The position numbers and the translations under genes were made by a program. DNA of 64,000 bases, taken from positions 1-64,000 of the forward strand of contig NZ_LZZW01000042.1 in the NCBI RefSeq assembly GCF_014170375.1, in the 5' to 3' direction. This DNA comes from Variovorax sp. UMC13. Lineage in GTDB: Bacteria; Pseudomonadota; Gammaproteobacteria; Burkholderiales; Burkholderiaceae_C. Numbering within the stretch: the stretch's first letter is position 1; each line of letters begins with the position of its first letter. Positions 8,514-15,284 of the stretch are shown piece by piece. The notes below the pieces were generated by a model. That model saw nothing but the letters and a program-made list of their open reading frames with translations. It was not told the origin of the DNA and ran no database searches.

Positions 8514-9587
8514 TCAGGCGCGCGCCGGCAGGGCCAGGATCGCGTCGGCCACGGCGTCGATGCCGGCCGGCGTGAGGTCCGGCGCCGCGACCCGCTCGCG
8601 CTGCGGCCAGGCCGCGAAGTGGCGCTCCTGCGAACGCGCGTAGTGCGGGTCGTAGTGCAGCGCCATCAGCTCGGCGAACAGCAGCGGCAGTTCGCCCGCC
8701 CGGGCCCAGGCCTGCCAGCGCTGCACCGTTTCCTTGCCCTGCATCTCCTTGAGCCGGCCCAGCGTCTCGGCCAGCGCGTCGCGGTCCTCGCCCAGGTAGG
8801 CGTAGTCGCGCAGCAGGAAGTCCAGCCGCGCCGCGGGCGTGGCCTCGACCTCGATGCAGCGGGCGGCGCGCATGCGCGTGACCAGCGGCACCGGCAGCGC
8901 GATGCGGCCGATGCGCGGGCTCTCGCCTTCGACGTACAGCGGCCGCGCCAGGTCGAGCGTTTCGAACACGGTCGCGATGCAGGTCTCGAAATGCTTCTGC
9001 GACGGCTGCGGCACGCCCGGCCAGGCGCCCAGCAGCGAGCCCTTGTGGCGGGCGGCATGCTCCAGGTCCAGCACCTGGGCGCCGCGCGCGGCCAGCGCCT
9101 CCAGCACGCGGGTCTTGGCGCTGCCGGTGGCACCGCAGACCACGCGCAGGTCGAGCTGCGGGCACAGCGTCTCGATCTGTTCCAGCACATGGTGGCGAAA
9201 GCTCTTGTAGCCGCCCGCGAGCTGCTGCGCGTCCCAGCCGACCAGGCGCAGCCACTGCACCATCGAGCCGCTGCGCAGGCCGCCGCGCCAGCAGTAGACC
9301 AGCGGCCGCCACGACGCGGGCCGGTCGGCGAACTGCTCGCGCAGGTGGCGCGCGAGGTTGGCCGCCACCATCGCGCCGCCCACGCGCCGGGCCTCGAAGG
9401 CGCCGGTCTGCTTGTAGAGGGTGCCGACGATGCGGCGCTCGTCGTCGTCGAGCACCGGGCAGTTGATCGCGCCCGGGATGTGGTCGAGCGCGAACTCGGC
9501 CGGCGTGCGCGCGTCGACGATCGTGTCGAAGGCGTGGCGGTCCTTCACCCGCGTGGGCTGGAAGTTCTTGGAGGGCCGGTCATGCAT
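8514..9587 (-). CDS. mnmH: tRNA 2-selenouridine synthase MnmH (SelU)
   Basis: Uses selenophosphate, made by SelD, to convert 2-thiouridine at the wobble position of certain tRNAs to 2-selenouridine, via a geranylated intermediate. The 357-residue protein has an N-terminal rhodanese domain with catalytic Cys99 in the loop CWRGGLRS, followed by a P-loop domain with GATGSAKT at 152-159. The start at 9587 overlaps the end of the upstream permease gene by eight bases, so it is the last gene of an importer-mnmH operon. Together with selD just across the intergenic region, this shows that selenium enters both tRNA and protein (fdoG) in this organism. Confidence 0.95.
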   Translation of the reverse strand: MHDRPSKNFQPTRVKDRHAFDTIVDARTPAEFALDHIPGAINCPVLDDDERRIVGTLYKQTGAFEARRVGGAMVAANLARHLREQFADRPASWRPLVYCWRGGLRSGSMVQWLRLVGWDAQQLAGGYKSFRHHVLEQIETLCPQLDLRVVCGATGSAKTRVLEALAARGAQVLDLEHAARHKGSLLGAWPGVPQPSQKHFETCIATVFETLDLARPLYVEGESPRIGRIALPVPLVTRMRAARCIEVEATPAARLDFLLRDYAYLGEDRDALAETLGRLKEMQGKETVQRWQAWARAGELPLLFAELMALHYDPHYARSQERHFAAWPQRERVAAPDLTPAGIDAVADAILALPARA

Positions 9588-10377
9588 AGGCCGACCCTAA
9601 CCCACGCCGCAGCCGGGCGCTGAGGAAATCGACCAGCGCCACCAGCCCGAACATCGCGATCAGCACCGTCATCGCCTGCGGCTGCTGGAAGATCGACAGG
9701 TGGAAGTACAGCAGCTGGCCCAGCCCGCCGCCGCCCACGAAGCCCAGCACCGCGGCCATGCGGATGTTCATCTCCCAGCGGTAGAGCGTGTAGGCCACCC
9801 ACTGCGGCAGCACCAGCTGCAGGCTTGCATAGACGAAGGCCGAGACCGGGCCGGCGCCGGCCTGCACCAGCGCGTCTTCGGGCGCGCGCGGCGCGTTCTC
9901 CAGCCCTTCGGCGAACAGCCGGCCCAGCACGCCGGTGGTGTGCAGGCCCAGCGCCAGCGCACCGGCGAAGGGGCCGATGCCCGCGGCCAGCACCATCAGC
10001 GCGGCCCAGACCAGCTCGGGCACGCTGCGCAGGAAGTTGAGGACGAAGCGCGACAGCGGCTGCGCGATGCGCCCGAAGCGGCCCGAGGCCGGCAGTGCCA
10101 GCAGCGCGCCCGCGGCCGCGGCCAGCAGCGTGCCCAGCGCCGACACCGCCAGCGTCTGCAAGGCGCCCCAGCCGGCCTTGGCCAGGAAGGCCGGCGAGAG
10201 GTCGGGCGGGAAGAACTCGGCGACGAACTTGGCCATCAGCCGCAACGACTCGCCGGTGAACAGCGCGCGGTAGTCGATGCCCAGGTAGACGAAGCTCGCG
10301 GCCACGGCGGCGAGCACGCCTACGGTCACGATCCGGCAGCGGATGCAGGGCGGCGGCGCGGGGGGCAGCGTCGTCAT
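9580..10377 (-). CDS. PhnE-like ABC transporter permease (putative selenium oxyanion importer)
   Basis: Inner-membrane permease of 265 residues with about six transmembrane helices and the BPD-type EAA-like loop around EDALVQAGAGPVSAF. It belongs to the phosphonate (PhnE) permease group. The start ATG overlaps the preceding permease stop (ATGA), and the gene overlaps mnmH at its 3' end. Because every member of this operon is tightly coupled and lies between mnmH and selD, selenate or selenite is a more likely cargo than phosphonate; no phosphonate-degradation gene is present. Specificity is inferred from context only. Confidence 0.88.
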   Translation of the reverse strand: MTTLPPAPPPCIRCRIVTVGVLAAVAASFVYLGIDYRALFTGESLRLMAKFVAEFFPPDLSPAFLAKAGWGALQTLAVSALGTLLAAAAGALLALPASGRFGRIAQPLSRFVLNFLRSVPELVWAALMVLAAGIGPFAGALALGLHTTGVLGRLFAEGLENAPRAPEDALVQAGAGPVSAFVYASLQLVLPQWVAYTLYRWEMNIRMAAVLGFVGGGGLGQLLYFHLSIFQQPQAMTVLIAMFGLVALVDFLSARLRRGLGSAYA

Positions 10378-11207
10378 GCGAGCAGCTTCCGCAGTGCGTT
10401 GCTCAGCGCATCGGCCAGCAGCACCAGGGCCAGGAACACCAAGAGGATGCTGCTGGCCTCGCCGCCGTTGAGCATCTTCATCGACTGGTCCATGAGCTGG
10501 CCCAGCCCGCCCGCGCCGACGAAGCCCATCACCACCGAGGCGCGCACCGCGCACTCCCAGCGGTACACGGTGTAGGAGGCCAGTTCCTGGGCCGCGTTTG
10601 GCAACAGGCCGTAGCACAGGGCGGCGATGCGGCCGCTGCCGGCCTCGAGCAGCGCGCGCGCCGGGCGCGTGTCGGTCGATTCGAGGATCTCGGCATAGAC
10701 CTTGCCCAGCATGCCGCCGTAGGTGATGGCCAGCGCCAGCACGCCCGCGGCCGGGCCCAGGCCGAGCGCGCGCACGAAGATCAGCGCCCAGACGATCTCG
10801 GGGATGGCGCGCAGCACCATCAGCAGCGAGCGCACGGCCTGGCGCCCGGCCATCGCGCGTGCGCCGCCCGGCCCGGGCCCGATGCGCGAGACCGACAGCG
10901 CGCGCGTGCCCAGGCAGGCCAGCGGCACCGCGATCGCGAAGGCCAGCGCGGTGCCGGCCGTGGCCATGGCCAGCGTCTCGAGCGTGGCGCGGGCCAGCAA
11001 TGCAAGGAAGTCGGGCGAGCCCTCGGGCGGCAGGAAGCCCGCGAGGAAGCCGCCGATCACCGCCAAGTTGCCCGGGGCGAACAGCGCCCAGGGCTTGAAC
11101 TCGGCCAGCACCAGCAGGGGCCAGGCGATCACCAGCGCGACGACCGTCAAGCCGATGCGCGCGCGGGCCTGCGGGTCGCGCCGGGGTGTCGCGGCGGCGG
11201 GGCTCAC
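10374..11207 (-). CDS. PhnE-like ABC transporter permease, second copy
   Basis: A 277-residue permease paralogous to its downstream neighbour, with six predicted membrane helices and the cytoplasmic coupling motif near RALLEAGSGRIAALCYG. The two permeases presumably form a heterodimer. A GTG start at 11207 is chosen because it overlaps the ATPase stop codon as GTGA, the same four-base coupling seen elsewhere in this operon, and because the protein then begins just before the first membrane segment. The much longer open frame upstream is antisense to nothing but overlaps the ATPase gene and is not coding. Confidence 0.86.
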   Translation of the reverse strand: MSPAAATPRRDPQARARIGLTVVALVIAWPLLVLAEFKPWALFAPGNLAVIGGFLAGFLPPEGSPDFLALLARATLETLAMATAGTALAFAIAVPLACLGTRALSVSRIGPGPGGARAMAGRQAVRSLLMVLRAIPEIVWALIFVRALGLGPAAGVLALAITYGGMLGKVYAEILESTDTRPARALLEAGSGRIAALCYGLLPNAAQELASYTVYRWECAVRASVVMGFVGAGGLGQLMDQSMKMLNGGEASSILLVFLALVLLADALSNALRKLLA

Positions 11208-12016
11208 GGGCAGTCGGGCCGGCGGAAGGTGGGTTCGGCGAGGGGCTGCACGGCCGTGTCCGCACTCGGCGGCCCGCCTTCGCTCGCATAGAGCGCCACC
11301 AGCATGGCCTGCGTCACCTCGGCGGCCGGGCGGTCGAACAGCACACCACCGTCGCGCATGCCCACGATACGCGGAAACCAGCGCAGCGCCAGGTCGACCG
11401 CGTGCAGCGAGGCGACCAGCGTGGCGCCCGTGGCCTCGCTCTGCGCGATCAGCGTGCGCACGGCGGCGTCGGCCAGCGTGGGGTCGAGCGCCGACACCGG
11501 CTCGTCGGCCAGCAGCAGCGCGGGCCGCTGGTAGAGCGTGCGCGCGATGCCCACGCGCTGCAGCTGGCCGCCCGAGAGGCGGTCGCAGCGCTCGAACAGC
11601 CGGTCTTCCATCGCCACGCGGGCGAGCGCTTCGTGCGCGCCCTCGATGTCGGCGGGATGCAGCAGCGAGCGCAGCGCGCGCGCCGTCGACCACTGGCCCA
11701 GCCGCCCGGCCAGCACGGCCGACACCACGCGCAGCCGCGGCGCGATCGGCGGTGCCTGGTGCACGGTGCCGATGCGCGCGCGCAGCCGGCGCAGCGGTGC
11801 GGGCGGCAGGCGCCAGGGCGCCGTGCCCAGCGCCTGCACCGAGCCCTCGCCGGGCCGCAGCGCCGCGCCCAGCACGCGCAGCAGCGTGGTCTTGCCGGCG
11901 CCCGAAGGGCCGATGACCGCGATGCGCTCGCCGTCGCGCGCAGCCAGCGTCACACCTTGCAGCGCACGCTGGCCGTTGGGGTGGACGACGCCGACGGTCT
12001 CGAGGGCGAAGCTCAC
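11204..12016 (-). CDS. PhnC-like ABC transporter ATP-binding subunit
   Basis: ATPase that powers the neighbouring permeases, 270 residues. Walker A GPSGAGKTT, the ABC signature LSGGQLQRVGIARTL and Walker B ALLLADEPVSALDP are intact, and the H-loop is in VASLHAVDLAL. The organisation (binding protein, ATPase, two permeases, mnmH) places it second in the operon, eight bases after the binding-protein stop codon. A C-terminal tail of about 30 residues rich in Pro is not part of the nucleotide-binding fold. Confidence 0.92.
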   Translation of the reverse strand: MSFALETVGVVHPNGQRALQGVTLAARDGERIAVIGPSGAGKTTLLRVLGAALRPGEGSVQALGTAPWRLPPAPLRRLRARIGTVHQAPPIAPRLRVVSAVLAGRLGQWSTARALRSLLHPADIEGAHEALARVAMEDRLFERCDRLSGGQLQRVGIARTLYQRPALLLADEPVSALDPTLADAAVRTLIAQSEATGATLVASLHAVDLALRWFPRIVGMRDGGVLFDRPAAEVTQAMLVALYASEGGPPSADTAVQPLAEPTFRRPDCP

Positions 12017-12023
12017 GCCAGGG

Positions 12024-12881
12024 TCACTTGATCAGGCCGGCGGACTTGCCCGCCGTCTCGATGCCGTCGTAGTTGGAAGACTTGGTGGCGATGAACCTGC
12101 TCGCGCGCTGCAGGTCCATGATCGGCTTGTGCGCCGGGTTGGCCGGGTCGAGCTTGAGGAAGGCCTCGGTCAGCTTTTTCTGCAGCGCCGGGTCCAGGCC
12201 CGGGCGCACGGTCCAGTTGTAGTCGTAGTAGGTCGGCGTGGTGGCGAGCACGCGCACCTTGGCGGCATTGGGGTTCTTGGCCTCCACCAGCTTGTCCCAG
12301 ACCGAGGCGTTGAGCACGCCGGCCTCGGCGCGGTTGGCCGCCACGAAGGCCACGGTGGCGTCGTGCGCGCCGGAGAAGGCAACGGTCTTGAAGTCCTTCT
12401 CGGGGTTGATGCCGGCCTGCAGCAGGAAGTAGCGCGGCATCAGGCTGCCCGAGGTGGAGGAGGGCGCGCCGAAGGCGAAGGTCTTGCCCTTGAGGTCGGC
12501 CACCGACTTGGCCGTGCTGTCGATGGGCACGATGAACTTGCTGGTGAAGACCTCGTCCTCGGCCCGCTGCGCGATCGGCACCACGCCGCCGTTGGTGCGG
12601 ATGCGGGCCTGCACGAAGGTGAAGCCGCCCAGCCAGGCCAGGTCGATCTTGTTCGTCGCCAGGCCCTCGACCACCGCCGCGTAGTCGGTCACGGGCGTGA
12701 ACTGCACGTCCAGGCCGGTCTCCTTCTTGAGGTAGTCGCCCAGCGGCGTGAACTTGCGCTGCAGCTCGGTGGGTGCCTCGTCGGGGATGGCCGACACGCG
12801 CAGCACCTGGGTCTGGGCAAAGGCGCCGCAGGCGGCGAGGGAGACAGAGAAAGCGAGCGTCAGCCGGGCGAAAGTCTTCAT
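12024..12881 (-). CDS. periplasmic binding protein, putative selenate/selenite ABC importer
   Basis: Substrate-binding protein of the phosphonate/phosphite-type (PhnD-like) class, 285 residues. The signal peptide is residues 1-22 and ends AFAQ; a LAAC motif just before this means lipid anchoring cannot be excluded. The mature part shows LRVSAIPDEAPTELQRKFTPL and TDYAAVVEGLATNKIDLAWLG, features of the family that NCBI models describe as a putative selenate transporter component found beside selD. The gene is divergent from selD across 75 bases, so both may share control. Cargo is inferred from neighbourhood (selD and mnmH); phosphite or another oxyanion remains possible. Confidence 0.85.
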   Translation of the reverse strand: MKTFARLTLAFSVSLAACGAFAQTQVLRVSAIPDEAPTELQRKFTPLGDYLKKETGLDVQFTPVTDYAAVVEGLATNKIDLAWLGGFTFVQARIRTNGGVVPIAQRAEDEVFTSKFIVPIDSTAKSVADLKGKTFAFGAPSSTSGSLMPRYFLLQAGINPEKDFKTVAFSGAHDATVAFVAANRAEAGVLNASVWDKLVEAKNPNAAKVRVLATTPTYYDYNWTVRPGLDPALQKKLTEAFLKLDPANPAHKPIMDLQRASRFIATKSSNYDGIETAGKSAGLIK

Positions 12882-12956
12882 GGGGTTTACCTTTGTGGGC
12901 TTGCAGGACGGGGGGCGGACCATTGTAGGAAGCCTTCGTCCTTCGATAATCCCCGC

Positions 12957-14024
12957 ATGAACCCCACGCCCATGAACCCGCTCGCCCCGCTGCGCCTGAC
13001 CAGTTTTTCCCATGGCGGCGGCTGCGGCTGCAAGATCGCGCCGGGGGTGCTGTCGGAAATCCTCCGCAACAGCCACGCGGGCTTCATCCCGCCCGAGCTC
13101 ATGGTCGGCATCGAGACCGCCGACGACGCGGCGGTCTACAAGCTCAACGACACGCAGGCGCTGATCGCCACCACCGACTTCTTCATGCCGATCGTGGACG
13201 ACCCCTACGAGTTCGGCCGCATCGCCGCCACCAACGCGATCAGCGACGTCTATGCGATGGGCGGCAAGCCCATCATGGCGCTGGCGCTGGTCGCGATGCC
13301 GGTCAACCAGCTGCCGATCGAGGTGATCGGCGAGATCGTGCGCGGCGGCCAGGACGTGTGCCGTGCGGCCGGCATCCCGATCGCCGGCGGCCACACCATC
13401 GATTCGGTCGAACCGATCTACGGCCTGGTCGTGATGGGCCTGGTGCACCCGGAGCGCGTGCGCCGCAACGCGGGCGCGCAACCCGGCGACCTGCTGGTGC
13501 TGGGCAAGCCGCTGGGCGTGGGCGTGCTGTCGGCGGCGCTCAAGAAGGAAAAGCTGTCGGAAGCCGGCTACCGGCAGATGATCGACACGACCACGAAGCT
13601 CAACACGCCGGGCATCGCGCTGGCGCAGCTCGACGGCGTGCATGCGCTGACCGACGTGACCGGCTTCGGCCTCGCGGGCCACGCGCTCGAACTCGCGCGC
13701 GGCGCGGGGCTCACGGCCGTGATCGAGTGGTCGAAGGTGCCGCTGCTCGATGGCGTCGAAGCCATGGCGGCCGACGGTTTCGTGACTGGCGCCTCGGGCC
13801 GCAACTGGCAGGGCTACGGCGCCGAGGTGGTGCTGGCCGAGGGCCTGCCCGCGACGGCGCAGAACCTGCTGAGCGATCCGCAGACCTCGGGCGGCCTGCT
13901 CGTGAGCTGTGCGCCCGAGACCGTGGCGGCGGTGCTGCAGGCGTTCCGCGACGAGGGCTTCGCGCAGGCGGCCGTGGTGGGGCACACCGAAGCGGGCGCG
14001 GCGGGCCTGCGGGTCCTGGCCTGA
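12957..14024 (+). CDS. selD: selenide, water dikinase (selenophosphate synthetase)
   Basis: Makes monoselenophosphate from selenide and ATP, the selenium donor for SelA and MnmH. The 355-residue protein has the catalytic motif HGGGCGCKI with Cys23 and Lys26 (equivalent to Cys17 and Lys20 of the E. coli enzyme); the active-site residue is cysteine, not selenocysteine. The glycine-rich substrate loop and the segment TSGGLLVS near the C-terminus are intact. The ATG at 12957 is preceded by GATAAT exactly six bases upstream, which would give an essentially leaderless mRNA; an in-frame Met five codons later is an alternative. It faces the importer operon and converges with the DUF2894 gene. Confidence 0.97.
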   Translation: MNPTPMNPLAPLRLTSFSHGGGCGCKIAPGVLSEILRNSHAGFIPPELMVGIETADDAAVYKLNDTQALIATTDFFMPIVDDPYEFGRIAATNAISDVYAMGGKPIMALALVAMPVNQLPIEVIGEIVRGGQDVCRAAGIPIAGGHTIDSVEPIYGLVVMGLVHPERVRRNAGAQPGDLLVLGKPLGVGVLSAALKKEKLSEAGYRQMIDTTTKLNTPGIALAQLDGVHALTDVTGFGLAGHALELARGAGLTAVIEWSKVPLLDGVEAMAADGFVTGASGRNWQGYGAEVVLAEGLPATAQNLLSDPQTSGGLLVSCAPETVAAVLQAFRDEGFAQAAVVGHTEAGAAGLRVLA

Positions 14025-14031
14025 GCGGCCG

Positions 14032-14640
14032 TCAGCGCGCCTTGGCGCGCGCGCTCTTGCGTGCCGGGGCGCGCGGCGCCTCCGGGCTCGGCGTGGCGAC
14101 CTGGGTGTGCGCCTGCTCGACCCACATCAGCGTGTCGACATAGCCCATGAAGCGGTGCAGGTAGGCCGGCGAGAGCTCGCGCATCAGCAGCAGCGAGCGG
14201 TGCACCAGGTGGTGCGAATTCAGCGGGCCCGCGTTCTCGGGCACCTTGGCCAGCGACTGCGTGAGCTGGCGGTCGGCATTGAGCCGGGTCCAGGTCTGGC
14301 GGAAGTAGCCCAGGGTCTTGAGCTCGGGCGCGCCGCCCAGGCTGCCCGGTGCGTGCGCGTCGACCGCGGCATGTTCGGCGAGCTGCGCGCTCAGCGCGGC
14401 GAGTGCGCCCGGGGCCGCGACGCTGGCAGGTGGCGGTGCGACGGCCGCCTGCCCGGTACGCAGCGCATAGGCCGCGACCAGGGCTTCGAGCCGCCGGTCC
14501 AGCCCCTCGCGCGCCGCGCCGCTGTGCTCGGCCGCCCGCCGGGCCATGGCCTCGATCAGCCGGAAGCGCACCGGGTCGAGCCGGTGCGCGCCTTCCGCGC
14601 GCCAGGCGGCCAGCCGGGCACCGACGTCTTCTTCGTTCAC
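14032..14640 (-). CDS. DUF2894-family protein, last gene of motor-like operon
   Basis: A 202-residue cytoplasmic protein that I assign to DUF2894 from its segments VRFRLIEAMARRA, the block LGYFRQTWTRLNADRQL and the C-terminal SPAYLHRFMGYVDTLMWVEQ. It is mostly helical with a basic, Ala/Lys-rich tail. The start overlaps the stop of the OmpA-like gene by four bases (ATGA), so it is translated with the membrane motor pair. Function unknown; the strict linkage with the DUF802 and DUF3348 genes suggests it is a cytoplasmic subunit or effector of the same machine. Confidence 0.82.
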   Translation of the reverse strand: MNEEDVGARLAAWRAEGAHRLDPVRFRLIEAMARRAAEHSGAAREGLDRRLEALVAAYALRTGQAAVAPPPASVAAPGALAALSAQLAEHAAVDAHAPGSLGGAPELKTLGYFRQTWTRLNADRQLTQSLAKVPENAGPLNSHHLVHRSLLLMRELSPAYLHRFMGYVDTLMWVEQAHTQVATPSPEAPRAPARKSARAKAR

Positions 14641-15284
14641 GGCTTCTTCGCCGCCACCGCGCTCGACGGCCGCGGCGTGGGCGCCATCTCCACGCGCCGG
14701 TTGCGCGAGCGGCCGTCGGCATCGGCGTTCGAGGCCACCGCCTGCTCGGCGCCGAAGGCCGCGGCGAAGACCGAGGCGGCGGGCAGGCCTTCCTCGATCA
14801 GCGTGCGCGTCACGGTCAGCGCGCGCTGGGCCGAGAGCTCCCAGTTGTCGGCGAACTGCCGGTTGCCGCCGCGCACCTGCCGGTTGTCGGTGAAGCCGCT
14901 GACCATCAGGATCTCGTCGCGCGAGCGCAGGTAGGCGGCCACCGGCTCGGCCAGGCTCTTGAGCAGCTGCCGGCCCTCGGGCTGCAGCTCGGCCGAGTTG
15001 AGGTCGAACAGCACGTTGCCGCTGATGCCGATGCGGCCGTTGGTCAGCGTCACGCGGCCGGCGGCCAGCGGGCCCGCGAGCGCCTGCTCCAGCGTCTGCA
15101 GGCGCTGCGCTTCGGCCTGGCGCTGCTTGACCTCGGCCTCGAGCCGGCTCGTGAGGTCGAGCTGCATGCCGATCACGCCCACCAGGATCAGCACGAAGGC
15201 GCCCAGCAGGCCCGACATCAGGTCGCCGAAGACGGCCCAGACCGGCACCGCCGGCTCGACCTCGGCTTCGATGTCCTCGCTCAT
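14637..15284 (-). CDS. MotB/OmpA-like membrane protein, stator partner
   Basis: A 215-residue protein with one N-terminal membrane helix (about residues 16-40) preceded by a short cytoplasmic tail, a coiled-coil linker (LEAEVKQRQAEAQRLQTLEQ), and a C-terminal OmpA-type peptidoglycan-binding domain (NVLFDLNSAELQPEG, then SGFTDNRQVRG and WELSAQRALTVTR). The helix carries an aspartate at its cytoplasmic entry (FGDLMSG, Asp21), the position of the proton-carrying Asp in MotB and ZorB. It is coupled one base from the DUF802 gene (TGATG). This is the expected architecture of the peptidoglycan-anchored subunit of a 5:2 ion-driven rotary motor. Confidence 0.88.
   Translation of the reverse strand: MSEDIEAEVEPAVPVWAVFGDLMSGLLGAFVLILVGVIGMQLDLTSRLEAEVKQRQAEAQRLQTLEQALAGPLAAGRVTLTNGRIGISGNVLFDLNSAELQPEGRQLLKSLAEPVAAYLRSRDEILMVSGFTDNRQVRGGNRQFADNWELSAQRALTVTRTLIEEGLPAASVFAAAFGAEQAVASNADADGRSRNRRVEMAPTPRPSSAVAAKKP

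Noticed and set aside
9580..12881. Phosphonate uptake operon
   Set aside because: The proteins belong to the Phn-type class, but no C-P lyase or phosphonatase gene is present and the flanking genes are mnmH and selD.
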